Below, in pieces: positions 1-12,850 of a DNA stretch of 64,000 bases (its first letter is position 1; each line of letters starts with the position of its first letter). The DNA comes from Nemopilema nomurai (lineage: Eukaryota > Cnidaria > Scyphozoa > Rhizostomeae > Rhizostomatidae). The notes under the pieces were generated by a model. The model saw only the letters and a list, made by a program, of their open reading frames with translations. It had not been told where the DNA came from and searched no databases. The DNA lies in assembly GCA_003864495.1 (NCBI GenBank), contig ML133395.1, positions 526,307 through 590,306 on the forward strand, written 5' to 3'. The position numbers were made by a program, and so were the translations under genes.

Positions 1-1250
1 CTTTGCTTCCTTTTAGTTGATTTAATTTCCTCTCTTTTTTGTTTTGATGCTTTGTATACCATAGCAGGGACGTGCCTATGCCTCAGAATTCTCTTTATTT
101 TTGGATGATGTTGAAACTTCTCCTTCAGCTTCTCATTGTATGAAATAGCTGCTCTTTGTCTAGGAGCTAGAGGACCTAGCTGTTCTGATGCATTGGCTTT
201 CCAGACACGAATATTAGTTTCATCACTGCCTGACAAAATAAACTTTGAATCTGCACTGAATTTCACACAAAAAACTCTTTGCATTCTTTTTGTGTGGTAA
301 ACCTCTCTGCTGTGTCCTTGATCTCTTGGAAATATTCTTATTGTCTTGTCAAAACTTCCTGTCACCATTTCCTGGCCAGTTGGTGCATAATCAATGTCTA
401 AAACTGCTGCTACATGATCCATATGAACATTCACTGGCATATCAAGGCGTCTCATGTCAAATGTATAAACATTGGAGTCTTCATTTGCAATGCTAAAGAT
501 ATATGCCTCCATAGGGTTCCAAGCAATAGCATTGCTTTTCATTTTCATCACAACTTTTCTGAGTGGAGAACCACCACGTATATCGCATAAGAAAACCCCT
601 CTGTCTGTGGAAGTTGCACCAAGAATGTGCGTCTCAACACAATTAAACTTCACAGAAGTGACTGTGTCACAGCCCCAGGAGTAAGCCCGAACTGGGACAG
701 CTTTGCTTTCATCCCAGATCTCAACTTGTTCACCACAAGTAGCAAACTTATCATCTACCCAATGGTGATCAATGCCGGTAAGCAAATTCTTGTGGATTAT
801 AGTGTTGAGGGGTTCATTAATTGAAACAGTTTCTGAATAATTCCATTGCTTTATAATTTTGTCATCGCCAACCGAGAAAAAGTTGTGCCCTTTAGGGTTA
901 AAACAAATGCCACGAACGAACCCTGAATGAGCACTTAACGTGACGATTTCCTCTCGCTTGGGCAGGTTCCAAAGTTTTATTTCTCCATCACAAGACCCTG
1001 ATACGAGAACTGACAACGACTTTGGGTTTCTAGATAAACAATTCACACCATCCGTATGTCCTTCAAGCGAACCGATAAATGGCTTCGCAAAAACACGCTC
1101 AAGCTTTGCCGCATTGCTGGCCAAAGTATATTCCCTCGGCGCTTCGAATGGGTGAAGTGATGGGTCCAAATTTCGTGGAACCTTGTTAATATCCGACGTG
1201 CATTCACGTACATAATCACTTGGATTTCTTGACAAAACTTTCACCTTCAT
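1..1250 (-). CDS. DCAF13: DCAF13 (WDSOF1/Sof1 family) WD40 protein, C-terminus cut by window edge
   Basis: The minus strand reads without a stop from ATG at 1250 to the window edge, 416 codons with no intron. The N-terminus MKVKVLSRNPSDYVRE, the PRNLDPSLHPFE segment and LERVFAKPF are hallmark DCAF13/Sof1 sequences. WD-repeat signatures follow (LEGHTDGVNCL, SGSCDGEIKLWNL, HSGFVRGICF, TGIDHHWVDDKFATCG, WNPMEAYIFSIANED, HMDHVAAVLDIDYAPTG). The Sof1 C-terminal region (HTKRMQ, KEKFQHHPKIKRILRHRHVP) ends in a basic tail. Human DCAF13 has about 445 residues, so only 20-30 are missing. In other eukaryotes the family acts in the nucleolus in small-subunit pre-rRNA processing (U3 snoRNP/SSU processome) and can serve as a CUL4-DDB1 substrate receptor. 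It is divergent from CEP20, with 186 bp between the start codons. Confidence 0.95.
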   Translation of the reverse strand, partial: MKVKVLSRNPSDYVRECTSDINKVPRNLDPSLHPFEAPREYTLASNAAKLERVFAKPFIGSLEGHTDGVNCLSRNPKSLSVLVSGSCDGEIKLWNLPKREEIVTLSAHSGFVRGICFNPKGHNFFSVGDDKIIKQWNYSETVSINEPLNTIIHKNLLTGIDHHWVDDKFATCGEQVEIWDESKAVPVRAYSWGCDTVTSVKFNCVETHILGATSTDRGVFLCDIRGGSPLRKVVMKMKSNAIAWNPMEAYIFSIANEDSNVYTFDMRRLDMPVNVHMDHVAAVLDIDYAPTGQEMVTGSFDKTIRIFPRDQGHSREVYHTKRMQRVFCVKFSADSKFILSGSDETNIRVWKANASEQLGPLAPRQRAAISYNEKLKEKFQHHPKIKRILRHRHVPAMVYKASKQKREEIKSTKRKQ

Positions 1251-1436
1251 TTCTAGTTAAGAAGTTGGTTGCAAAAGTCTTCTTATTCAATGATGTTTGT
1301 GGATATTCGATGTACAGGTAGAACTGCTGTCCGCCATGACATCTACATAACGTACATTATTTGTCGGCCTCTATCCCAAACTGGACTTGAACGAGGCTTA
1401 AATTGAAATCTCCACTTTCGCGCCGTAGCTGCAGAA
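1251..1436. promoter_or_regulatory. shared divergent promoter of DCAF13 and CEP20
   Basis: These 186 bp separate two outward-facing start codons, so both genes must be transcribed from here or from within the neighbouring 5' UTR. I see no clear TATA box. The call rests on gene arrangement alone. Confidence 0.6.
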
Positions 1437-1937
1437 ATGGCGAAGATAGAAGATCTGAAGGAAGTACTAAAGGAAACATTGGAGAATAGAGGGGTTCTCG
1501 GACCGGTTCGTGCAAGAATAAGAGCTGAAGTTTTCAATGCTCTGGATGAACCGTCTGAAATGAAACCTACGCTATCAAATGAAAACTTTTTACTCAACGA
1601 GCTAATAAGGGAATATCTAGAGTTCAACAAATACAAGTACGCAAGTTCAGTTTTAACTGTCGAGGCGGGGCAGCCAAAGGACCCTATGGACAAACGATAT
1701 CTTATTCAAGAACTTAATATCGAAGAAGATTTGGAGTCCAGCAAATTGCCAATTTTATATGGAATGTTGTCACATTTCTTACACCGAGGAGAAAGCTCGA
1801 AAGGCGACTACAAAACAGGCGAAAAAGATCACGGAGACTCAAATGTGGAAGCGCAAGACTATTATAATTCTGCAGGGGTGGCTAGAGAAAATGACACTCG
1901 ACCTAAAAGCGATTGCCTCATAACATATAAGAACTAG
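1437..1937 (+). CDS. CEP20: CEP20 (FOPNL/FOR20), LisH-domain centrosomal and ciliary protein
   Basis: This is a single-exon frame of 166 residues. The N-terminal half is very close to vertebrate CEP20/FOPNL: AKIEDLKEVLKETLENRGVL, ARIRAEVFNALDEPSE, NELIREYLEFNKYKYASSVL and EAGQPKDPMDKRYLIQELN. The stretch from about residue 50 to 80 is the LisH dimerisation motif within the FOP/TOF N-terminal domain. In other animals the protein sits at centriolar satellites and basal bodies and supports ciliogenesis. The C-terminal 45 residues (from about 120) are charged, low in conservation and probably disordered. Length matches the family (about 174 in human). The start is the first ATG, and its residues align with the vertebrate N-terminus. 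A polyadenylation-type AATAAA lies 23 bp past the stop. Confidence 0.93.
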   Translation: MAKIEDLKEVLKETLENRGVLGPVRARIRAEVFNALDEPSEMKPTLSNENFLLNELIREYLEFNKYKYASSVLTVEAGQPKDPMDKRYLIQELNIEEDLESSKLPILYGMLSHFLHRGESSKGDYKTGEKDHGDSNVEAQDYYNSAGVARENDTRPKSDCLITYKN

Positions 1938-1959
1938 CCAAGTCTAGTTCAAGTCTCTA

Positions 1960-1965
1960 AATAAA
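1960..1965 (+). terminator. poly(A) signal AATAAA of CEP20
   Basis: A canonical AATAAA hexamer lies just downstream of the CEP20 stop codon. This is the expected place for a compact 3' UTR, though no cleavage site can be verified here. Confidence 0.5.
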
Positions 1966-4339
1966 TAGAGGCCGGTTTAGTCTCAAATTGCTAAAGTGTA
2001 ACCCTAGGCATTAAACTTTTTCAAAGTACTTGCCAAAGACTGTTTGCCAATTGTAAATGAACACATGAATATACCTTACCAACTGTATGGATTGGAGTTG
2101 TATGTGGTATGCTATAAAAAATCCTAGATGACTCTGGTGCAAAACATCAGGGTGTGAGCTGTTCACACAATTCTTCTCTTTAAAAGTTGATGACTGAGTT
2201 TAGCATATCAAATACAACTACTTATTGAATTGAATAAATGCAGACATGTTTAGATGGAGTGATGTTTAGATTTTCCATTTTGCAAAGAACCTCAATTGGT
2301 CACCCCGTATTGTGTCAGAAGGTTGTTTATGACAAAATAAACAATAGATTGATATGCATTAATAGTAAGTTGGTCTAAATCAAGAGTGTTTTGAAGCAAA
2401 TACTATATTAATTTTTTAAAGTGGTTAAGTGTAATCTGTAAAATATTCATGCATTTCCAAAAGACCCATTCAGAGCATTATCTTCTTGCTGCTCTATCAA
2501 TAAGCAAATGTTGGTAGGTGTCATTTGCGGTCAGAAGAAAGCAATATCTGCAAACCCTAGCTCAAGCTACTGTCCAAAGCATGAAAATGGGCAAACACAC
2601 ACCTTTTTGCATTAGGCCAAGTATTTCCACAATTGTTTTATTTGATTGTATAGCCCTTATCAGATAGTTCAAACTCCACTCCCCCACCTTGCTAAAACAG
2701 CTGACTTCTTTTAATTTGATGCAGAATTGGAAAACAAATTAGCTAGGAAAATTAGCACCTATAATTTTTGATGACACTCCCTTGGGGATAGGGAAAAGAT
2801 GAAGGATGCAAAAAAACAACACACATAAAATTAGTTATTTTCATTCAGCTACATATGTACAACATACAAAAAGATATAAAGTTTCTGAACAGATTGTAAA
2901 AGTTATGATGTAACAATGGCAGTTAATGTTTAACTAGCAATTTCGTTGATGAGCAGTGTAAAGATCGGAATGATGGATAGTAAAGCGGTTCGTTTTGATG
3001 TAGCTCCAGAAAGTAGTTTTGATGCATGATATACATGAAAGCAAACTTTAGAAGCTGTCTGAAATTGGAAATTGATGTCTAAATTTTTTACACCCTGTTC
3101 CCTTCTCTTCTTTTTATGTTCTATTTATCTCTTACATCATTAATTTCCCAATTTTCATGGACATTTCATGAATTTACCTTTAATACAAGAACGTTTTTTT
3201 GCAAAAAAAATTTTTGGCAAAGAATCCTCTACACTAAAATTTAAAAGAACAAAACCTTTTTTTACCTAATTTCCAGTTACAGTATGCTATGGACTTGAGC
3301 ATACCATACAAAAAGTCCAGCTTGCATTTCAACACTTTTTTGCATAGAGTGCTGAAATCGATAACCAGAATGCTTCTTTGCAGCCGAATTAAACTTCCTC
3401 AAGGTTGTAGTGAATCTGCGTATTCTATTCACAGTCTCCTTTTGCCAACAAGTAGTAGTTAAGAAAAATTTTTTAGAAAGTATTGGGAATACTTCCTTAA
3501 TAATTCCATGGCTGTTTTAATTGAAATTTTTCTAGGAATGCAATGATGAAGATGGGCAAACTGCCAGCATATTCTACCAAGCATAGTGCATTTAAAAATT
3601 GGCCACAATCAAACAAGAACAGGCTTAGAGCTAAGCTTTTATGTTCTGTAAGCAAGACCCCTTGCAGTTTTCACTAATGATCTTGCACTATGTTGGACCC
3701 AAAACTTGACATCTCTGCATCTAAATACTGAATCTAACTAAATTTCTTCCTATACCAAAATGTGTTGGAAGCAAATTCTAATACAAATGTTTAACATTTT
3801 CAAGAATTCTTTTCCTAGGGCCAGCTGGAATTCCAACTCCTTTTAACTGTTCATCCGTTGAGTAGGGTAGCTCCATAATTCCAATTTTTGCTTTCTGAAA
3901 TAGCTTTGAATACTCCTATTGAAGATAATTCATTCATTAATAAAGTTCATTACTGCAGTTAATGCACTTATATGTATTTAAAAATAAGCATCTACCAATT
4001 CAGCATGATTAATCGTTGATTATCATCTGGTATGCATGTAAAATATCATAATTCGTAGCTAAATGGCAACAGTTTTATAGTCAACCACGCATAATCGGAC
4101 TTGAGGAAGTTGGGTTCAGTTATATCAGACTCGAAAAGGCTGAATCACAAAAGTCAGATCTGCGTTAATAAGACTTCAGTGTCCTTTATTCTACAAAGAA
4201 TTTAAATGTAGGCTCGATCAAGTCTCAACAGACATTTCATGATTTGTAAGTTGAATTAGCATTGCTTTTTCATTTAAATTTGAAGCAGTTGATACTATAT
4301 TGGTCGTTGATATTTTCAAAAGATGTAAGCACCAGCATT
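1966..4339. other. AT-rich intergenic DNA, no gene seen
   Basis: Only short, unconserved frames are present. The right part may include the 3' UTR of the minus-strand gene that ends at 4340. No repeat or RNA gene was recognised. Confidence 0.6.
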
Positions 4340-7300
4340 TTATGGGATAAACGAACTTGGAAGGCATGAAGGCCACATCTGCAAATGATCACTCAAATGA
4401 TCTAAGTGCCATGTATGAGCTGTCTTTGCTATAATTCTTCTACCTACACATGACATAGCATTAATTCGATTCAACAGCTGGGACAAAACTTGTATTTCTC
4501 CTCGCTGTAACAGGATTTTGTTTATTTTTCTCCAACGCAAAACTGTATTTAAACTGGGGTGGAAAGAAAGTTTTTTATCCCATACCTCGTAGCCGAGTTC
4601 TTTAAGAAAATTGTAAAGTAGTGGATGACCAGGATCTTCACCAAAGAAACTGTAGGATATAACAACAATAAAAAGCAAAACAGACCTTTTGGGTTCACAA
4701 CTGTTTACAACAACGTATCAAATGGTCTGGCTGGATACCTGTAGTATGTATGCTGGATGCCGTCGGAATGAAACTCATATTGGGGGGGGGGGGGCGATGC
4801 CTATTGTGTTTCTTTTAAGTAAGTACACCGTTAGAACGGAAACATTCTGCAGTTTGTCAATTATTGGGGGGATGGCTCCAGCTCGCTCGCGTGTGTAGCC
4901 TAACTCTAACAGCTACTCAAAGGGTATCACACATATCCATCCATTTTCTATCAAATTACAAAAAGGGGCTAAGAATAATTCTTGTCTTGACTGATTTTAA
5001 TTAAAATTGAAAATCTGAAAGAAGCCTCTAAAGATGGTTCATGCTTCTACTCCCTCATGTGTCATATGAAAAAATAACTTTAAAATATTGCTAAGCTGAG
5101 ACCATACCTGCGTAGCTTTCTTATGGTCTTTTGTGATAATTTATCCGTTTCGACTAGCCTTACTCTTTCTTGCAAATATTTATTTTCATTTGTTCTTCTA
5201 CTTTTTATATCACAAATATCCTTCTGCAAAGAAGCAACTTGATGTCGAATTGCATTCTGTGACTTCAATTCCGCCGACAGATGGGCGACACTTCTAGCCA
5301 GAGTTATCACGTGAGACTCCAGCCGAACAAACCTCTGCTCCATAATCCTGCGCAAATTCAAAATAATATTCAATGCAAAAGGCAACATAAATTCACTTTA
5401 ATAACTTTGATGCACAGTGCGAAGCGTGTTACAGTTGCTAAAACCAACTACTAAGTAAGTTCATTTTCAAGTAGTGATTGCTTATCCAATTGAACAGTAC
5501 ATTGCACATCTAATGATTTCGTTTAAAAGTCCTTTCGTAGAATAACCGTATCAACGATAAAATGATTGAACAAAGATAGAGGCATCGCGACACATCAGCA
5601 GAGATTGAAAGAAATCAAATTGAGGCTAACAAATTTTGGAAAAACTTTGAACATTGAGGAGATTAAGGTAATGCAGACTACCTTTTATGACATATAGCTC
5701 TACAAACAGATTTATTTAGCTGTAGAAGCTCGAAACGAATGGAATTATGGTAGATGACTCAGAAACACATTTCAAAGGCATAAAGAACACTTGAGTACCC
5801 ACATGGGGACTACAAACGGACAGGTCATAAAGAATAGTCCTTACAACAAACAGATTTCTTAAACCACCCATACCAACCTAGTTTCATTAGCCCGCTGTTT
5901 TTTAATACTTTTTTCTTTTCTATCTGTGCAGAAAAAAATAGAGTATATTAGCTACATGGTAAGTAATTTATGTGCGTATGAAATTTCATATTTCTACTTC
6001 TTCCACTAATGTGCTTTATGATCATTAAATCCATTTTAAAATGTTCCTTAGTCATAACAAGCGTGCTCAAGATGGAAAGTAATGTCATCACTATGATACT
6101 GTCAAGGCTAATCCTTGGCGAAGTGACCTCGAAAAATTCTGTAACTTGATTTCCATCCAAGTTGAGTTGAAGACTGAAAATAGCAGGAGATTAAGTACTT
6201 AAGGACTTGAAAGACACGGACCTGATGATTTCAACCATACAAAATCAAGGGATAATCGAAAATGAACTCGAATTCATTGCAAGCGACGCAGGTTGGAAAG
6301 TGGAGGGGCAAAGGGAGATTTTAACAATTATAACAAAAGATGTTTAAAGAAGCGCTATTGTTTTACAAAACGTATGGGAGCCATGGCCCCCCAGCCCATT
6401 TTTTTGAAAAAGACATTTTTCAATTAATATAACTTCATTAAAAAATGCATCCGAACCAAAATTATGGCTTTCATAACATTGGTTGCAAATCGTTGCTCCT
6501 TACCAGCTACGTCTGATTTGCGCAGCAGCAATTTCCTCTGACTTTCAATAGCCTCTGCTAGTACTTCATAGTACTTCTGTAGTGAAATTACCTATGGTGA
6601 AAGAAGTCAGCCTGTTGATTTGTGCGAATGTTGTTTGAATGTAGGCTCAATTAAGAAAGTTTTCATGGGAAAATGTCAAAAGAAAAGAAATCAAGAGATC
6701 TATCAGCAATGCTTAGAAGCAGGCGGCAATGTGCAGCCAATTATTCTTATTTTTCGCCTAAATTATCAAGAGCCTAATGAAAAAAAATGAAGCTAGATGA
6801 AGGAAAATCATAACAAGTTTTGATTCTCACCAAATGAATTTCGATTCGAGGCTCAAATGATAACCAGTGTTATATTGGTTTCCATGCGGATCATTTTTGC
6901 ATGCAAAACCAAAATTTTTTTAAATTGTTTTGGCACAAATAAATATTCGCAAAACAAAATCGTCAGAAGCCTGTTTAGGACTAGAATTTGTGATGACGTG
7001 ATATCAAGAAACATTAAGGGGCGTGGTCGCCATTTACAGACACCTCTGTAAATAGCAAAAAGCCCTAGCTAGCTAAAAGCAATAGAAGCCAATCAAATGT
7101 ATCTACCTTCGAATGCAGATCTGCTGGAAATCCATTTTCATCTGCGTCTGCACCTAACAAGGAAGAGAGCTGCATTGGGAGACTTTGATTCATTAAACAC
7201 TAAACTCAGACTTTGATTCTAATTTGTTACAAGTTAAATCATTGAGTTGACTAGTTGTTCAATTTTATGTTAAGTGAATGGGATGAGTGTAAGTTTGAAA

Positions 7301-10300
7301 GCAGAAATATCAAAGTCTATCCAAGGCCATGCGAGGATATTTGGCTCTATAGACTACAGGAATCATAATCACACTTGCAGTAAGTTTGAAATTCCATTGA
7401 GATTGTCACTCTTCATCTTGATGATGCTCATTGCTAGTTCTACGATATACGATTGCTCATTGGCAAATTTGCATTATGTATCCACATCTCACTCTTCATA
7501 TCTCACTCTTCCACTATCACCAATGTCTATCTACAACATCCCTCTCTGAAATCCAAGAGACTTATAGAAACCCCCGTCTAAAAAGCTGTCCCCTCCCCTA
7601 CATGCCTCCTTTTCCCCCTCCCCTTCTCCAAAAGGCTTTCTTGCCCTTGCGCCTACCTGCCAAGCTTTGCATGGCAATCCTACTTCTTTGAAACGCCAGA
7701 GTTGAGAAATCTGACTGACTGGATTGGTCAAAATCCCTATGAATGGACTCTTCGGAAGACGACAGAGACAGAGGGGGAAGAGATGGCGTCCCAGCAGACC
7801 AACGATCTGCAAAGTCGTCATATTCGTATTCATCGCTCTCGGCTATTAGCTCCACTCGATCAATGTCCAGATCACTAAAATCTTCTTCATCTAATTCCTT
7901 CTCGACCATTCCCGGAACGGCTGAGATTCTTCCCAGAACACCATCTTGTTCCTCATTCTCATCTGCATTTTGAGGGCGAACAGCTTGATCCGAATGCACC
8001 TGGACAGTCCACGTGTCCTGTAAACTTTAAAGAAAGCATAAGGTGATTTTAAACGTATATTGTCACAGTTTGTAATACATCCCATTTTCCACATAATGGA
8101 TTCACAAAAAGTGTGAAAACATATAAAGTTAGTTGTAAACGAGAATTTTAAAGCAAAAAGCATACGATCAACATTGCTGCATACGCGATTAAAAAGATAG
8201 AAAACCAAATACTTTTCTGTTAAGAAGGGAAGATTCAATTAAGCCAACAAATTGTGCATCAAAGACAGATAACTGACTGTTAAAAGATTTTGTTTGCCTT
8301 TTTGGATTGTAGCGAACATTCACAAAATTTTTCTAACAAACAAAATAAGAGGCGGGGCAAATGAGTGAATTTACGAAAAGACATTTATTTTCAACCTGAT
8401 AGCTTCTCAATTCTGAACAAAATACCTTTTCGATGAACCATTTTGCATCCCATCATCCCCGTTTGCTAGTTTCAATCCACTGTCAGACGATCTTTGCTTC
8501 AACTCTGGATGCGAGGGCTGAAAGCAAATCTTTTTCATGAGAAAGCTTTCTAACAGAAGCTTAAAGAGTAACTGGCCTGCCATCTTTAAGGAGTAGAAGG
8601 TTTCTTGGGGCCTAAATTCCCTGCTTGGAGATTGGCTAGAGCTAGCAGTGTTACTGGCTACTCAGCTGTCACCCTGGCTGCTTGGCTGTAAGCTTTATCG
8701 AGACGCAAACGCTGCGCAGGTGCCCAGTTGTAAGGCTTTCATTGGCCAAAATATACCATTCATCTACAACTGGTTCTTCTAAAAAGTCACCTCCCCCCTT
8801 CAATATGACACAGAACTCTAAGAAGTATCATGTCATAATGAAAGCTTATTTCACGGTCAATCGTTCTCGTGGCCAACTGTTTAAATTAATATTAAACAAA
8901 AAAGAGTGTCGTCAGTCTGTCATTATATTGAAAAGCATTTTGTCTCATTGAGGTCTGTCATTTAGTGCCAGCTTTCAGAGCCATAACTACAATAACAATT
9001 AGAATTTGGCCATTATGTACATGGCAAGAAAGCTTATTGTCCACAAACTGGATCTCCAGTGCAAATACAGACAAAATGGCTTTAGCTGAAGACAGAGTTC
9101 TGTTAATGTTTGGCCATATAAAAAATACAGTTGCTATCATTAGGCGTCATATTCTATCATTAACAAATTTCATGCCTTGAGTGATTAACGTCTCATTTGA
9201 AAGGTCAATGATCTGTGCTTACCACATAGCCGACTCCATCAATTCCATCGAGATTTTTCAGCAAAGAAGAGTAATCTTTATTCTTGGAACTAAAAGATTC
9301 CTAGAATCAACAAGTCAGTGTGTAAATACACACTAGCTCAACTCTAGTAGCATACCCTAGGTCGAGCACTGATTTTGGGCGTTGCATGCTGCGATATGAT
9401 AACGAGGGGACAGTGCAAAAAGCAAATGTAAGGTAAGACAACAACTTGATTTTTATTCCGGCACACCTATCAGAGGAGGCCTTTGAAGTTCACACACTGA
9501 CCTAAGATAGATTTACGATCTTCAAAACCACAGGACCTTCAAGGAAGCCAGAAGGCTTACGCAGCCATTCAAATGAGATATAAATAAGCGACCTCTATTA
9601 ATCCTGACATTATGAATGCCCAGTTGGTGAATTAAATGGGCAAAACTGACTAATCACGGATGAAACTGGAACCTTTTTAGGCTTCAGTGATTTTCTTCTT
9701 GAGACTTTCCTGGGCAATGATTTATCATCTTTTGACGGATCTGAAAAATGCAATAAATAAACCATAATTGATAATTCATCTAGCTAACGAAATGCAACTT
9801 CAGCAACCATTTACTCTTAGTCGACGCAAATTTAGTTCGCTATCATTTATTCAGAAGAGAGGAGTTTGAATTTTTACAAAAATTTAAAAGTGCACTGGAG
9901 CTGGTGAAGAAGGTCAAATGTTTTGCTCGATGGCAGTTTGAATATATTCCTTTGAAGAAGAAAATTTGAAGAAGAAATCAGTATTATTTCATGGCCCACG
10001 CCACGAACTTGAAATTGGGGGGGAGGGGAGGGGGGATGGCTGATTTTATGGCAATATTGGAATTATTTTCTTCGCAAAAATCGGCAGATTTTCATTGCAT
10101 TTCTAACAAATTTCCTCATACCTAGCATGAAAGTGTTACCACAAAGAACGAAAGTCAAATTTCAAATTAATTTGCCAATACATTAACTTTAGTAATTGAT
10201 GTATCAAATTACAAATTCATTCGAGCTAAGTACCTGGAAGGCATTATGAATAAAACTGAATGAAGAATGAATAAAGTGGAACCAAATCGCCGGATTTTCT

Positions 10301-12850
10301 TTCAGAAAACTGGAAATCAACGCCTCTTCGGCTACCACAACATCGAGTTGTGTAAACGAGTAACCACAAAAGCTATTTTATTGTTCATTTTGACATTATC
10401 AATTCTCCTTACTTTCGAGTACTTCTCCGGTTCCCAGTTTTCCTGGTGCCGTGTTCTTTTTCTTTGCCTTCGCGTGAATTGTTTTTATTATCTGAAAAAG
10501 AAGAATATGCATTCAAGTTGTTTCTACGATAATCGTCAATTGTTCTGCAATATTAAACTTCAAAACGCTTCTGGCATAGTAAACGTTAGAACTTTTCATC
10601 AATATTGAATGGATACAGACTATATATGCTTCGTTGTTGTTCCATCCTATTAGATCTATAGATTGTTCTTAAGAGTAGAACAAAGATGCGAGAATGCTAA
10701 TTACCAAATCGTCATCATTTTGGGCATTGGGCAAAAGATGCCGCTCGTCATTAACTGAAATGTCACTGGCTCTACCATTGTCAAAATCTACTGTCCATTT
10801 GTTTTGAAGTGGTATGACGTAGGATTCGGGGTCGAAGTTTTCACAGAAAAGGCTTCCAGCATCAGCTCCCGTCTCTTGGATTTCTTTCTTCCTTCCTGAA
10901 AAAGAGTTGCTAATCAACATTTTGTTGGACCAACTCAAACATATTTAGAGGTATAAACATTATTTAGAGGTATAAACATTATTTAGAGATATAAACATTA
11001 TTTAGAGATATAAACATTATTTAGAGATGTAAACATTATTTAGAGGTATAAACATTATTTAGAGGCAAAGTTATGAAAACGGAAACTAAGGTGAGCCTAT
11101 GTCAAAATTGTCTTACTAAAATATTCTAGGTTAACTAAAGTCAATCATCTTATAGTTTATGAATATGACTGTAAAGACAACAACTTTTCAATAATGTTAT
11201 GAGCTTGAGCTTATGAACTTCATCATTAAGATTTACGACCTGCTCATAAGATGGAAGCTATAGACCCATTTATTGCAAGAGATACAATGGAATGAGATTT
11301 TTTGGTACGCATGTATATTTCTACGTCTCGCCCACGGTTCGATGTTTAGAAAAGATTCTAACGGGCCTTTTTTCAGTATGTGTTTTGGAAATATTACTGC
11401 CCATTTCTGCATGTACCTTCAATGTAGTTCGAGGGGGGATTTCGTTACTAATATTATTTTTAAATAGATAAAACAAGAATTAAATAATTATCTAGATTGC
11501 CAATGTAATGCAGAGTCTTTAAAGTTTTCAAACAATGGAATATGGTTCATCAAAAATGGAAATTGCATATGATTGAATAGAACTTTTCCTGACTTCGATC
11601 AGCAGGCTTCGATATGGAATGGAATCAAGAAGGTAAATTTTCACAGGGATCAACAATAACAAGATAAACCCTTGGGGAAGCCTTGGCACTTTTGTCATCT
11701 ATTTGCCAGCATATAAATCAAAATAATAGGACTTGGAGTACACGCCTTTTTTATAAGAAACCACTTTATAAGGAACCTACACGTAGAAGGCCGAAATATA
11801 TAAGGAACTTTTCGTTTAGAAATTTTTTTATAACTGCAAGCAACAAGAGCTAAAAAGCCCTTTCCATTCATTGGCAGCCAATACTCGCATAGATTGTTTG
11901 CTATTCGTGTGTCAAGTGCTTTATCGAGAAATTTCCGCATATTCTATCCCGCCCCTCTTTCTATTAAGTGTTAAGGCTTATTGATGTGCAGTGAAAATTA
12001 AGGAACTTTTAAGGAACTTTTGGTACTAAAATCTGATGACTTGAGGTCTACGAATAAGAAACTTTTGGAACTAGGCCTTGTGGTAGGTTCCTTATAAAAA
12101 AGCGTGTATGGGTTCGGATTTTTGTTTTTACTGGTATAGCTCCTAATTTGAAAGTGATTTCTACTATAGTGGCGCCTTCTCTGTTTGGCAGCCACACGCT
12201 GGCCTTCAAAGACTGCTCCTTGCTCTGCCTGATACGTGAAATCATGCTTGAAATTATTCCACGAAATCAAAATAAACAAAATCTACAACAATAATATGCA
12301 TTCCAAATCATTATTTGAACCAAACAGGCATTGAGATTTTGCGTACTCGTGCAGTCGTTGATGCCGCGTAAGCATATTTTTGTTTGCTGATTTGTTTGCT
12401 CGACGTTTATCATGTTTAAACAAGGTTTGCTTGATAGGAACAACAAGTTTCGGTCGCTCGTGTTTCTTAGCCCTTATCAGTTGATTTGATCTCAGCATGG
12501 AAAGAACTTCTATTAGAAGCCTCATCGCTTCTTCTGATGGTCATCATCGAAAGTCATAAACCACAACTCACAGCTCGCAATAACAGACTGGCGTGAACTT
12601 TTGCCCGTTAGCAAACTGTTGACAAAAGCACAACTTTAATGATAACACACAGCCTCACTTTGGACTGTTTAGGCAATAAAGTTTGCGAAATGAATTTGAC
12701 TGACAAATTCTCGGGCATTCAGTTTTGTTCCAAATACGAAAAAACCCGCAAATTTTTCAAATACAAGCTTACCTTCTTCGAGTCACCTTTTACAGCAGGT
12801 AAAATTTTACCAAGTAGGTTGCGACTTTTAGCAGAGGAACTAACGGCCAT
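4340..12850 (-). CDS. Spliced gene for an unrecognised acidic coiled-coil protein (at least 12 exons)
   Basis: I reconstruct these minus-strand coding exons from GT/AG sites and phase: 12773-12850, 10705-10895, 10413-10491, 9673-9740, 9223-9300, 8426-8517, 7657-8024, 7107-7153, 6504-6591, 6128-6173, 5108-5347, 4340-4649. Phases agree at every junction from the second exon onward. The first (MAVSSSAKSRNLLGKILPAV) ends in phase 0, but the second needs one upstream base, so a small exon is missing between them or the acceptor differs. The product is about 560 residues. It has a basic N-terminal third, then an acidic/serine-rich segment (EELDEEDF-like, SLSSSEES) in exon 7657-8024, and a long coiled coil over exons 6504 to 5108 (LQKYYEVLAEAIESQR, MEQRFVRLESHVITLARSV). 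A compact aromatic C-terminal domain of about 105 residues follows (FLKELGYEVW, RWRKINKILL, HTWHLDHLSDHL). I do not recognise the family; a scaffold or cytoskeletal role is only a guess. Confidence 0.75.
6279..6405 (-). repeat. Diverged copy of the 136-bp MITE, in an intron
   Basis: Reading plus-strand, this stretch matches the reverse complement of the element at 24443-24578: the cgacgcaggttggaaagtgg end, then tggaggggc, gattttaacaat, a ggcaaaagat-like block, ctattgttttacaaaa and a C-rich end. It is more diverged than the copies in the histone array. It lies in the intron between exons 6504-6591 and 6128-6173 of the unrecognised gene. Confidence 0.75.
10942..11065. repeat. 19-bp minisatellite, six full copies plus a partial
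   Basis: The unit TATTTAGAGGTATAAACAT is repeated head to tail with G/A variation at two positions. It sits in the first large intron, about 50 bp upstream of the acceptor of exon 10705-10895. Confidence 0.95.

Noticed and set aside
4775..4800. Poly-G run (also near 10015) as a transposon end
   Set aside because: It resembles the G-rich inner ends of the hAT-type elements, but no inverted partner or target duplication could be found.
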